Positions 35,871 to 47,345 of a stretch of DNA of 64,000 nucleotides are shown here, piece by piece (positions within the stretch are counted from its first letter, which is position 1; every line of letters starts with the position of its first letter). This DNA comes from Schistocephalus solidus (Eukaryota; Platyhelminthes; Cestoda; Diphyllobothriidea; Diphyllobothriidae). The notes under the pieces are model-generated. The model was given only the letters and a program-made list of their open reading frames with translations. It was not told the DNA's origin and ran no database searches. The stretch covers positions 1 to 64,000 of the forward strand of contig WEDG01004197.1 in assembly GCA_017591395.1 (NCBI GenBank). Direction: 5' to 3'. Made by a program: the position numbers and the translations under genes.

Positions 35871-36519
35871 CACAATTGTTTTCCCCATTTGTTGGCCGTA
35901 ACCTATTTACGAGGCTTTTTTGGGGTTAAAGGGTACTAGTTAGGGGATGCACCACACAGATAGCATTTTGTCGCTCCATTTGTCTCGTACAGGTGGTTAA
36001 TGCTCCTGTGTCCTCCTCTAACTGCTACCCAACTCTCATCTGTGTCTCTTCGATTTTGGGTTCTTCCCAGAAGCCACACCCCGAGCAACCGTCACGACTG
36101 GCAGGCTTAACCAGGTGAGGGTCTCCGGTTTTGTGTTTGCCTCCTCACCCGGTATGTCTGACTCCCGAACTTCCCAACTCCCCCTCTTAAAAAGTCCTAC
36201 GGTGGGGGCGACAGCAACCCCGTAGGCGGCCCAGGCTAACTCGAGTCTTTCTCCCACTAAAACAAAACCGTGACCCATAGTGGAGTTCGGCAGCCATCTG
36301 GGATGTCTGAGCAGCAACACTACTGCTTGCCTCCTCGCAGAGGAAGGGGTTAGAAAAGGTGCCCTAAACAAATGCTGGTTATCACCTCTTCTGCAGCCGG
36401 CCGCGTCTCGCAGATATCAAAATACGTGGTCGTAAAACTCAAACAAACAACAATACACCATGTCCCAACCCCTCCCATACCCTCCAGGCTGCTCGGGTGA
36501 GTCCACTCACACTAGCAGC

Positions 36520-37430
36520 CTGGAATGTTCGTTCCCTTTTAGACAATCCTAGGAGCAGCCGGCCGGAACGGAGGACGGCGCAAAACACTCGGGAACAGGT
36601 GCGCTACAAGGTGGACATTGCTTCTCTCAGCGAGACCAGATGATCTGAGCAGGGTCAGCTGGAGGAGGTGGGTGCCGGCTACACCTTCTTCTGGAGCGGC
36701 CGGCCAATGGCAGAGTGACGCGACGCTGGTGTTGCCTTTGCCATCCGGAATGACATCGTGGGACGTCTGCCATATCTGCCGAAGGGTATCGATAAGCGCC
36801 TGATGAGCCTCCACCTGCCTCTTCGGGGAGACCAGTTCACCATCATCATCAGTGCCTACGCTCCCCCAATGACGAGCTTGGATGTGGCGAAGGACAAATT
36901 ATAAGAGGACCTGCACGCCCTGCTGGCGACTGTGTCGAAGGTGGACAATTTAATTGTCCTTGGTGACTTCAACGCCCGCGTCGGGATGGACCACGCTGCC
37001 TGGCGGAGAATGCTGGGTCCCCACGGTCACGGTAGCTCTAACGATAACGGCCTCCTTCTTCTGCGCAAGTGTGCGGAACCCCGTCTTTTGCTGACCAACA
37101 CCTTCTTCCGCCTTCCGTCGCGGGAGAAGGTCACGTGGATGCATCCCTCGTTTGCGGCGCTGGCATGTGCTGGACTATGTTCTCGTCCGGTGGCGAGATC
37201 GACAGGACGTGCTGGTAACCAAGGCGATCCGCGATGCCAATGGTTGGACAGATCATCGCCTCGTCATCTCCCCGATGAGGCTCTGGATGCAACGCCAACG
37301 TAGACCCCAAGATAAGAGGCCGCCAGGTAAGTTAAATACTATTTTATTAAATTTGCCTGCTCACTGTTTTGATTTCAGCAACCAAATAACCGAGGCAACT
37401 GGACGACCTGCATGCTCCAGCTGATGAGGC
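36520..37430 (+). pseudogene. APE-type endonuclease region of the RTE-like LINE
   Basis: Readable blocks across frames are AAWNVRSLLDN (36,520-36,550), IASLSETR, a FFWSGRP block, [14 protein letters not shown] near 36,850, [19 protein letters not shown] near 36,955 (GDFN motif), then [13 protein letters not shown] and [10 protein letters not shown] near 37,240 (SDH-type motif with T in place of S). This is the order of exonuclease-endonuclease-phosphatase folds in LINEs. The enzyme would nick target DNA to prime reverse transcription. Stops near 36,645, 36,715 and 36,902 and a frameshift near 37,145 disable it. Confidence 0.8.
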
Positions 37431-37439
37431 TACCGTGAA

Positions 37440-38025
37440 GACACGATGGTGTCAATGCGAAATGTCATCCAGTCCACCGCCCTCGAAGTCCTCGGACGCG
37501 CACGCGTCAACACCAGGACTGGTTTGACGACAATGACGCAGACATCATCAGCTTACTCGTGGAGAAGAATGGACAACACAAAGCCTACATGGACCTCCGG
37601 ACTGACGCCACCAAAGCAGCCTTCTTCAGATGCCGGTGCCTTGTACAGCAACGGCTGCAAAAGATGCAGGATGCCTGGATGATCCGCAAGGCTGAGGAAA
37701 TCCAGGGGTATGCGGACAACAATGAAATGAAAAACTTCTTCAAATCCATCAAGGCCATCAACGGTCCGTGTATTAAGGGGACCGCACAACTGCTCAGCTC
37801 TGACGGCACAACACTGCTGACAGAGAAATCGCAAATTCTCAAGCGTTGGGCTGAGCACTTCAGAATTGTCTCATCAGCCATCTCCGATGATGCCATTGAC
37901 CGGCTCACTCAAGTGGACACGAACAATGACCTGAATCTGCTGCCTTCCCTACCAGAAACCATCCAGGCCGTGCAGCAGCTTTCCAGCGGTGAAACACTGG
38001 GATCCGACGAAATCCCACCGTAAGG
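37440..38025 (+). pseudogene. Linker between endonuclease and RT of the RTE-like LINE
   Basis: A 154-codon frame (37,559-38,023) is rich in Lys, Gln and Ala with predicted helices, and ends in GETLGSDEIPP, which corresponds to the SGKAPGxDxIP-type RT entry motif. A stop (TAA, about 38,021) breaks it from the RT. Confidence 0.7.
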
Positions 38026-38149
38026 GCTATAAGCACGGTGGGCCCCGCAGATGGCAGAACTCAAAACACTCTTCCAGGAGATAAGGCGCCAAGGAAAAGT
38101 TCCTCAGGATTTCAAAGACGCGACCATTGTCCACCTCTAAAAATGGAAG

Positions 38150-39350
38150 GGGAACCGGCAACCTTGTGATAATCACAGAGGCATCTCATTGCTTAACATC
38201 GCTGGGAAGATCTTCGCCCGTATCCTTCTCAATGGTCTGAACGGGCACCTAAAGCAAAGCCTGCTCCCGGAAAGCCAATGTGGCTTCCGCCGACACCGCG
38301 GAAAAACAGATATGATCTTTGCCGCCCGCTTACTACAATATAAGTGTCAGGAGATGCGAACTCACCTATACACTACCTTCGTGGATCTAACGAAAGTATT
38401 TGCAACGGTGAATCGTGACGGACTGTGAAAATTCATGCAGACATTTGGCTGTCTTGAGCGATTCACGCACATTGTGCATCAGCTTCATGATGGGTTAACG
38501 GGGCGCGTCACTGACAACGGGACGGTATCCGAAGCATTCGCAGTGACCATCGGAGTGAAGCAGGGCTGTGTATTGGCTCCCACCCTTTTCAGTCTCATGT
38601 TCTCGGCTATGCTGATGGACGTTTACCGTGATGAGCAGCCTGGAATCCGCATTGCCTACAGAACTGACGAGCACTATCTCAACATTCGGCTTATGCAGGC
38701 TCCAACGTGCGTGTCTACGACTGCAGTCCATGACTTGCTCTTCGTGGACGACAGCGCCCTTAACACCGTGACGGAGGAGGACATCCAAAGGACCATGGAC
38801 CTCTTCGCCACAGGCTTCGCCGATTTTGTATCAACAATTAGTTCTGCCAAAACGGTTGTCATGCACCAGCCGCCACCCAGCTCAAATACAATGTTCCCCA
38901 AATCAATGTCAACAGTGCTTAACTCAAAAACGTGGAAACCTTCGCTTTTCTAGGAAGCACGCTGTCGCGCGAAACGAGAATCAATAATGAGGTTGCCCAA
39001 CGGATCTCCAAATCTAGTCAGGCCTTCGGCCGGCTTCAAAACTCCGTGTGGAATCGCCATGGTATTCACCTGAGCACCAAACTGAAGATGTACAAGGCAG
39101 TCGTCTTGACGACACTCCTTTACGGAGAGGGAAACTGGACCATCTACTCGAACCAAGTCAGGAAGCTCAAGCAGTTTCATCTCAGCTGCCTCCGCAGAAT
39201 ACTGAAGCTGAGATGGCAAGTCAGGATACCGGACACTGAAAACCCTGGCGCGGACGGGAATCATCAGCATCCACTCCATGCTGAGGCAGATGCAACTGCG
39301 ATGGAGTGGCCACCTGGTAAGAACGGACGACGAGCGAGTACCTAAACTAA
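38150..39350 (+). pseudogene. Reverse transcriptase region of the RTE-like LINE
   Basis: Blocks in order: RGISLLNIAGKIFARILLNG-type (about 38,177), ESQCGFRRHRGKTDM, TTFVDLTKVFATVNRDGL (motif A with the catalytic Asp), TIGVKQGCVLAPTLFSLMF (motif B), then HDLLFVDDSAL near 38,730-38,760 (motif C as VDD). A final domain frame (38,932-39,345) contains [20 protein letters not shown] and [13 protein letters not shown]. Stops at about 38,427 and 38,951 and a frameshift near 39,235 separate the segments. Confidence 0.8.
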
Positions 39351-39418
39351 TTTTTTACTGAGATGTTGCTGCGGGTGCTCGTCGGCAGGCAGGTCAAAAA
39401 CGACGCACCAAGGACACT

Positions 39419-40430
39419 TTGATAAAATCGCTGAAGCAACTGCAAATCAACTCGGCGACCTGGGAGGACCTCGCCCAGGATAGACCGGTATGGAGAAGAT
39501 CAGTGAAGACTGGTTTAGCAATCTTTGAGGCCAACCGGATCGCCGCCGCCAAGGCCAAAAGAGCGGCACGAAAGTCACCAGTGCCCCGGACCAACATCGT
39601 CAATGCCCAGGCCCTGCCAATATGCCCGCGCTGTCAACGCATCTTCCGCGCGCGAATCGGCCTGGCAGGACATCTTCGGACGCAATGCACCAACAATCCA
39701 ACAATTCCAATTTCTACGTCAAATTCTGCCAACACTCCTTCTGACCACCCTACCCTCACTCCTGGCATTAATTCCATTACTTCCACCATCATAGACACCA
39801 CATCCCTCTACTCATCGCCTGTTAACCCTACCACCGAAACCACCACCTTCTTCGCCTTTACTGCCACCAATATCACCATTAGCGATGAGACTCTCTCCTA
39901 AAATGTCCTCAATGCGACCGCACATTGACCTAACGCACAGGCCTGGTTGGTCACTTGCGAATCTATCGTACAGAGACTGGTGAACGAGTGCCTGGAGCAC
40001 CAACACACAGCAGAGATCGTCGCCTCCATTGTCCTCACTGTCCTCGAGGATTCACTCATTGCATGGCCCTTTTTCGGTCACATGCGCGTCCATGGCTGCA
40101 GAATTCACCGCAATGCCGACAACGGCGATACATCATGCACACCCTCCACTCCTGCCATTCCTACCGCCACCTCCACCCCCACTACCATTAATGACATCCC
40201 CCCCAGCCTCAAATGATTTCTCCTGCCCACAATATGCCCAAAATTTAAACTCCCGCATCGCCCTTGTCGGTCACCTGCGGATCCATCGCACGGAGGCTGG
40301 TGAATCAGTGCCTCGGGCTCCGATGTACAGTCACCGCGCCCACCTTCACAGCCCTTACGTCTTCCGTAAATTGACACACCGCATGGGCATATTTGGACAC
40401 ATGCGCCTCCACGAAAACCTGCGGTAAAGT
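39419..40430 (+). pseudogene. C-terminal zinc-finger tail of the RTE-like LINE
   Basis: Five finger-like modules are readable across frames. Module 1 is CPRC..IFRARIGLAGHLRTQC (C2HC, 39,623-39,690). Module 2 is KCPQCDR...TGLVGHLRIY (about 39,900-39,970). Module 3 is LHCPHCPRGFTH (about 40,024-40,085). Module 4 is FSCPQY..NLNSRIALVGHLRIH (40,218-40,287). Module 5 is LHSPYVFRKLTHRMGIFGHM (40,344-40,412). Modules 2-3 and 4-5 share the same linker type (ETGERVPGAPTHS and EAGESVPRAPMYS), so a two-finger unit was duplicated. Several zinc ligands are lost in modules 4 and 5. A nucleic-acid-binding role is inferred. Confidence 0.7.
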
Positions 40431-40489
40431 ACCGGCGGCTAAGCCACATCAGCGCACGCCATCTTCACTAACACAAAGACAACACCCGC

Positions 40490-41637
40490 AAAATCATCAT
40501 AATGTAACTGAAAAAATCACGGTTTCCTAGAAACCGTTGCTTGGAAGGCTTCCAATCTGATGCTTACACCAGACCACGCCGTCGGCCCAGTGTATGTGCT
40601 GTGTATGTCGAGTGGCTAATCAGTGGACTGGGAGTCAGACGGTGATGGCTCCTTCATATCCCCTGAGTAAGTGAATCCTGGTGTGTGTGTTATGGGGGCC
40701 AGGTCGTGCTGTGGCGCGCGAAGACGGTTACGCCGACCCGTTAGCCAATGCGCCCACTCCCACATCAGACAACTGACTGGCTCGGATGGTGGTCTGATAG
40801 TGGGGATGTGGGAGTGAGTGAGGTCGACAGCTCAGCGCATTATCTCACTATAAACAATCTGACGCGCTTGAAACTATCACGGTGCGCTAGAAAAACCGTG
40901 GCTTGGAAGGTTGTCAACTGACGTAACAACTCGGACCACGTGGTCAGCCCAATGTGTGTTTTTTGTGGACTGGCTGACTGGCGGACAGAGAGTCAGGCTG
41001 CAATGGCTCATTCTTAATGTGGCCTTTATTGCACTCCCACTCCGTGGGATCAGATTCAGGTGTGGTGGTTCACCAAGGGTTGCCTCCGGCTGCACCAGCC
41101 ACCAGCGCCCTCTACCATCTCCGGTCTTCTGGGCTCTGTCTTCACACCGGGCTCAGGTGGGGGAGGAGGAGAAAGTACTTTAGCTGCAGCACAAGGCTAC
41201 TATCACTTTAAACTAAATCACGCGCAATTCACTGTCCCTGCTCCAATTTCCCATGGAGCATACGGTGGACATCGTTGGACTACGACGGTCGAACTATCGT
41301 GTCACGGGGGTCGAATTAGTGCACTGCATGCATTATTCGGGTGTCGCTCCGCTAACAAAGTACGAACATGGGCGGTGTGGTGGCACGCCTAGGGGCGGCT
41401 AGGACTTCGGGGACCAGGCCGCGCCAGCCACCTGTTTCCTTTCCCACCTCCGGTCTTCTTGACTCTGTCTTGTAACAGGGCTAAGGTGGGGGAGGAGGAG
41501 AGTGTGCGGTAGATGCAGCACAAGTCTACTACCACTTTAAACTAAATCACGCTCAGGTCACCGTCCCTGCTCCACTTTTCCATGGAGCATACGGTGGACA
41601 TCGTCAGACTACGACGGTCGAACTTTCGAACTGTCAG
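40490..41637 (+). repeat. S2 composite: X modules followed by Y-type satellite units
   Basis: Order: an X-like module (40,505-40,880, beginning with a TCACGG...CCGT hairpin), a second X module (from ATCACGGTGCGCT at about 40,877), then Y (about 41,057-41,330) with the landmarks CTCAGGTGGGGGAGGAGGAG and CACGCGCAA.TCAC. A spacer and another Y (about 41,380-41,637) follow. The X-X-Y order mirrors the composite at 56,980-57,906. It ends exactly where satellite S1 resumes. Confidence 0.8.
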
Positions 41638-44600
41638 GCCGTGCTCAAGCGCATGTTTGCGTTTCCAGTCCCAGCTGGTAGTCAGGGTCATGATTGGCTG
41701 AATGAAGGCTAAATAAACCAGATAAAGATTGTTTCAATCCACGCATATGGTAACTCGTCTCTCCTATCTGCAAATATTACTTTGCCAACTTTGTCCTTGT
41801 AATACGTTGCCTGTTTTTAAACATTGCTACCCATACAGAGCTTGGTTGCTTTGGGAAGCCCACAGATCGGTGTGCACTTTTTCCGGTTTTAAATAAATAT
41901 CCGACCTGCAGCGACAGATAATGACAGGTAAGGAGGCACTGATGTACTTCTTTACGATCAAGTGCTTGGGTTCATCCTGATAAACACAGTATGTGGACTG
42001 TCTGTGCTATGCTAAAGCCAATGTTTTTATTTCCAGAAGTAGCTGGTAGTCAGTGTTATAATTGTCTAAATGACGGCAGAATAAGCCCGAAAAAGACTGT
42101 CAATCTACCATATTTTCTGTCGTATCTTCTGATATTAAAACATGGCCGACTTCGGCCTGGTAATTGGGTTTCTGTTCGCGACCTTTGCCAACCACACGGA
42201 GCTTGGTTGCTTCTGGAAGCCACTAGGCACTGATGAACCAGTTATAGCCGGTAGTCAGTGTTATGATTGGCTTAATAAAGGCAGAATAAGCCTGAAACAT
42301 GATGTTTCAATCTACACATATTTTTTGTCGTCTCTTCTCTCTGCAATTATATTTTGACCGACTTTGACCTGATAATTGGTTGCCTGTTCGAGACCTTTGC
42401 TACCCATATGGAGCTTTTTTGCTTCGGGAAGCCAATAGATCGGTGTGCGTCTATTCCTGTTTGAATAAATACCCGATCTGCAGTGACATAGAATTACAGG
42501 TCGAGAGGCTCTGATGAACGTCGTGTCGATGAAGTTCAGTGTGATAGGCACAGAGTGTGGACCTTCTGCGCCATGCTCGAGCGCATGTTTTTTTCAGTCA
42601 CAGTTGGCAGTACGTGTTATGATTGGTTGAATGAAGGCAGAATAAGCCCGAAACAGACGGTATCAATCAATGTATTAATGTTGTATTCTGTCCTCTCTGC
42701 AATTATAATTTGACCGACTTCGGCCTCGTAATTGGATACTGTTCGTGAACTTTGGCACCCATACGGAGCTTTTTTTGCTTCGGGAAGCCAATAGATCGGT
42801 GCGCGCCTATTCCTGTATTAATAAATACCCGATGCCTAGCGATAGGTGATGACATGTGAAGAGGCAATGATGAAACTTCGGTTCGATGAAGTGCTATTGA
42901 ACCATCTCATAGACCATGTGTGTGTGGACTCTCTGCGTCTTGCTCGAGCGCTTGTTTGTGTTTTCAGACGCAGGTGGTAGTCAAGGTTATGATTGGTTGA
43001 ATCAATGCAGAATAAGCCCGAAGCAGACTTTATGACTCTTCCCATATTTACCGTCGTCTCTTCTCTTTGCAATTCAAACATGGTCGAATTTAACCTGGTA
43101 ATAAGTTGCCTGTTCGTGACATTTGCCTCTCATGCGTAGCTTGTTTGCAAAAAAAGACGCAAATATATCGGTGTGCACCTATTCGTGTTTAAGTAAATAC
43201 CCGATCTGCAGCGACAAGGAATGGCAGTTGGAGAGTCAGAGATGAAATTCGTATTTATGAAGTGCTTATGATCCATATAATAGACCCAGTGTGTGGACTG
43301 CCTGCGCCTTGCTAGAGTGTTTTTTTGTGTTTCCATTTCCAGCTGGTAGTCAGGGTTATGATTGGCTGAATAAAGGCAAAATAAGCCCTAAACAAACTGT
43401 ATCAATCTTCCCATATTTTCAGTCGTCTCTCCTCTCTGCAATGATAACCTGAGTAAATTCGACCTTTTTATTAATGTCCTGTTTCTGACCTTTGCCTCCC
43501 ATAAGGAGCCTGTTTGCATCGGCGATGCCAATAGATCGGTGTGCACGGTTTCCTGTTTGAGTTAATACCCGAGCTGCAGCGACAGAGAATGAGAGGTGGC
43601 GAGGAACTAATGAACCTCAGTTTTAGTGAAGTGTTTATGACCCATCTGATAGAATCAGTGTGTGGACAGTCTGCGCTGTGCTCGAGCGCTTATTTGTGAT
43701 TCCAGAATCAGCTGGTAGTCAGGGCTATGATTGGCTGAAGGAAGGCAGAATAAGCTCGAAATAGCCTTGATTTAATCTTCCCCTTCTTTCTGTCGTCTCT
43801 CTTCAATGCAATTAAAACCTGACGTAGATCGGCCTTGTAATTGGGTGCCTGTTCGTGACCTTTGCCACCCGTGCGGAGCTTGGTAGCTTCGGGAAGCCAA
43901 TAAATCAGTGTGCGCCTGTTCCTGTTTGAATAAATATCCCACCTACAGTGACAGAAAATGACAGGGGCGAGGAACTGATGAACTTCGGTCTGATGAAGTG
44001 CTTATGACCCATCTGATGCACCCAGTTTGAGTTCTATCTGTGCCGTGCTCGGGCTAATATTTGTTTTCCCAGTTCCAGTTGTTGTCAGGGTTATGGTTGT
44101 CTGAATAAAGGCGAAATAAGCCTGAAAACAACTGTATCACTCTACCCATATTTTTGGTCTACTCTCCTCGGTAGATTGATAACCTGACTCAATTTGGCCT
44201 TTTAATTGGTTGCCTTTTCGTGACCTTTCGACACCCATATGTAGATTGATTGCTTCGGAAAGCCAATAGATCGGTGCGCGCTTATTTCTTTTGGAAAAAA
44301 TACCCGATCTTCAGCGATAGAGCATGAAAGGTGGCGAGGCGCTGATGAACTTCGGTTCAATGAAGTGCTTATGACCGATCTGATAGACACAGTGTGTGTG
44401 TCTGCACCCTTTGTGACCTCTTTTTTTCTGTCCCAGCTGGTAGTCAGGAATATTAATGTCTGAATGAATGCAAAATAATCCTGAAAAAGACTTTATCAAT
44501 CCATCCATATTTCCTGTATTCTCTTCTCTTCGCAATTATAACCTGACCAATTTTGACATGGTAATTGTTTACCCCATCGTGACCTTTGCCACTTATACGG

Positions 44601-45835
44601 AGCTTGTTTTCTTCGGGAAGCCAAAAGATCGGTGTGCGCCTATTCCTGTTAAAATAAGTACCCGATCTGCAGTGACAGGGAATGACAGGTGGCGAGGCAC
44701 TGATGAACTTCGGTTCAATGAATTGCCTATGACCTGTCTAATAGACACATTTTGTTGACTGTTTGTACCGGGCTTCAGCGTTTGTTTATGTTACCAGTCC
44801 TAACTGGTAGTCAGGGTTATGGTTGGCTGCAGGAAGAAAGAATTAGGCCGAAACATAATGTATCAATCTACCCATTTTTTATGTCTTTTCTCCTCTCGGC
44901 AATTATAACGTGGTGAACTTCGGCATGGTAATTTATTGCCAGTTCGTGACCTTTGCCACCCATACGGAGCTTGTTTGCTTCGGGAGGCAAATAACTCGGT
45001 GTGCACCTATTCATGTTTGAAAAAATACCCGAGCTCCAGCGATAGAGAATGACAGGTGGCGAGGCACTGATGAACTGCGGTATAATGAAGTGCCTAGAAC
45101 CCATCTGATAGGCTCAGTGTGAAGACTGTCTTCACCGTGCTCAAGCGCATGTTTGCTTTTCCAGTCCCAGCTGGTAGTCAGGGACATGGTTGGCTGAATG
45201 AAGGTAAAATAGACCCTTAAAAGATTCTATCAATCTACCCATATGTTCTGTCGTCTCTCCTCTTAGCATTTATAACTTGACCAACTTCGACATGTTAATT
45301 GGTTGCCCCATCGTGAACTTTGCCACCCATACTGAGCTTTTTGCTTCGGAAAGCAAAAAGATTGATTCGCTCATATTCCTGTTTGATTAAATAGCCGATC
45401 TGCAGCGACAGAGAAAATACAGGTGGCGAGGCACTGATGAACTTCGGTTCGATGAAGTGCTTATGACGCATCCGATTGACCCAGTGTGTGGACTCTCCGT
45501 GCCGTGCTCGAACGCATGTTTGTGTTTCCATTTTCAGCTGGTAATCAATTTTATGATTTGCTGAATGAAAGCAAAATAAGCACGTAACAAACTGTATCAA
45601 TCTACCCATATTTTATGTCGTCTCTCATTTCTGCACTAATAAAATTTGGTGGACTTCGGCCGGGTTATTAGTTGCCTATTCGTTACGTTTCCCTTCCATG
45701 CGTAGTTCGTTTGCTTCAAGAAGCCAAAATATCGGCGTGTGCGTATTCCTGTTTGAACAAGTACACGATCTGCAGTGACAGAGAATGACAGGCTGAGAGG
45801 CACTGATGAACTTCGGTTCAATGAAGTGCCGACTG
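41638..45835. repeat. Satellite S1 array, right part
   Basis: About 11 further units of the satellite seen at 31,540-33,680. The GGTAGTCAG landmark falls at about 41,677, 42,045, 42,250 (shortened unit), 42,607, 42,975, 43,345, 43,713, 44,081, 44,440, 44,806, 45,173 and 45,540; the usual spacing is 366-370. Units are visibly diverged from each other. Many minus-strand short frames repeat the same peptide wording (GLFC.HS, KHFIEPKFISASP), a by-product of a unit length near a multiple of three. Confidence 0.9.
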
Positions 45836-46430
45836 GCCTCTGTTCACATGGTCGCAGATAACAAAAGAGCCTTCTCATGTACAACCGCTTGATGCATGGC
45901 CTTAGGGTGTATGCCATCATAACAGACGAAGTGATGTGTTGTATCGAAATGCTTCCGAAGTCTATCATTGTGCAGGTATTCATCGGTATATTTTTCCCAT
46001 TTTAAATAACAATTTATTCGTTAGATATTATCACTAAGATTCCTGGAGCATTTCTCCTCCGATTTGGCCTTGATGTTCTCACGAGCATTTAAGATAAATG
46101 CTCTCTTCTGTGGCTTGATATAAGTAAGGCGGCATCTAGTTAGCCCATACAATATCAGCTTGGGGCACGTAGCTACCGAGATACATTTGACATCGTTGAC
46201 GGAGTGAAAGATAGCGACCGGAATGGCATAGTGATGTGTTCACTGGAAATATCTTCTCTATTCACCATTGTGCCGGTTATAATAATGCCAGTGAATGCGC
46301 TAAATGAATGTTTACAATAGGTATCTCGAAAAGCCTCTTTATTTTGTATTAATTTTGAATAGGTCTTCTGCAATTTCCAGTGCTTTAACCAACATACTTA
46401 TTCGATTTGGCTAAGAGTGTTGTTTTTAGT
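45836..46430. other. Spacer with a short internally duplicated segment
   Basis: About 600 bases between the satellite and the family B LINE. Two stretches resemble each other (GAAGTGATGTGTTGTATCGAAATG.., about 45,930-45,980, and ATAGTGATGTGTTCACTGGAAATA.., about 46,228-46,278, each followed by ATTGTGC.GGT). On the minus strand the first reads as about 58 codons with THHFVCYDGIHPKAMHQ; the second keeps only THH and is broken. No family was recognised. Confidence 0.35.
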
Positions 46431-46545
46431 TTCAGTTTAGTTTATTTGGTGAGGATATTAGGCAATGCCTTTGAAAACCCTATTTAGCACGTGTAAATTT
46501 ACCACTACTAACATAGTATTGGCAAACAGTGAGTAGCATTGTGTT

Positions 46546-47165
46546 TTACAATATATGTCTGGTTTTTTTAGAGGTCAGACTTGGGGGGAGGAGAGTAGCA
46601 TTGTTTTTTACAATATATGTCTGGTTTTTAGAGTTCAGACTTGGAGAGGAGAGGGGACGCATGTAATTATCCAAGCGTTGTTTGTACATTTGAAGGGAAG
46701 TTGCCTCCACGACTGACTGTGGAAGGTTGTTACACTGTTGTATGACACGTTGCGTGAAGAATTCAGAGCGGAGGTTTAGCTTGGACATTTTTCGTGCGAA
46801 GCTTCATTTGTGTGCCCACGGAGATGAGGCGAGAGGTGCCACTGAAACATGTCTTCAAAGCGTAATCCTTTCTCAAGACCGTTTATTGTCTTGTAAACTA
46901 GGATAAAATCCCCTCTTTGTTGCCTGTAATGCAGAGGGAATAAATTTAGGCATGCCAGTCTATCTATGTAAGTGTGGTTTTTAAGACCTCTTACTAGCTT
47001 TGTTGCCCGACGCTGCACTTTCTCCAGACATGCTGTGTCCTTTGCTAGCCATGGCCGCCACGCCTGTATGCCATACTCTAGGTGTGGTCGAACAAATGTG
47101 CCGTACACTCTGCCAAAGAGATCTTCATCGAAGGCTAGAAACGCCCTTTTGATAGCGTGCAGCAC
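46546..47165 (-). pseudogene. RT thumb and C-terminal domain of CR1 family B
   Basis: The frame 46,776-47,165 contains IKRAFLAFDEDLFGRVYGTF, VRPHLEYGIQAWRPW, LEKVQRRATKLVRGLKNHTY and RQQRGDFILVYK, the usual CR1 C-terminal wording. A frameshift near 46,785 moves the last part, KLNLRSEFFTQRVIQQCNNL, into the frame 46,546-46,788. The 27.2-kb fragment matches this last part. Confidence 0.8.
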
Positions 47166-47345
47166 TCCCGTGGCTTTATTTGCGGCTTTGACAGACTGTA
47201 ATGAGGGCTTCAGATTACTCTGTATCCAAATGCCTAGGTCTTTTTGCGCAGATGCTACGGGAATTTGGATGTTTTTCAGGTGATATGTCCTGCTGCTCTG
47301 GGGGATAGTGTAGTTTGTTGGACGCAGGTGGAGAACGGCACACTT

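Larger units (their letters stand above)
35930..40430 (+). mobile_element. RTE-like LINE with endonuclease, RT and C-terminal zinc fingers
   Basis: A nearly full-length but inactivated non-LTR retrotransposon. In order: a leader of about 590 bases (shared with 13,640-14,270), endonuclease (about 36,520-37,320), linker (37,440-38,020), RT (about 38,150-38,870), a C-terminal region (38,930-39,560) and five finger-like modules (39,620-40,415). At least half a dozen stops or frameshifts separate the parts, for example stops near 36,645, 36,902 and 38,427. I recognise this domain order from elements abundant in tapeworm genomes; the clade name is tentative. Confidence 0.85.

Noticed and set aside
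36036..36814. Minus-strand frames of 91-111 codons over the LINE leader and endonuclease
   Set aside because: Antisense shadows of G/C-rich LINE sequence whose plus strand has recognisable motifs.
37420..37445. CTGATGAGGCTACCGTGAAG as a hammerhead core
   Set aside because: It lies inside LINE coding sequence and has no GAAA or flanking complementary stems.
38495..38901. Minus-strand frames over the RTE-like RT
   Set aside because: Antisense to clear RT motifs A to C; no independent evidence.
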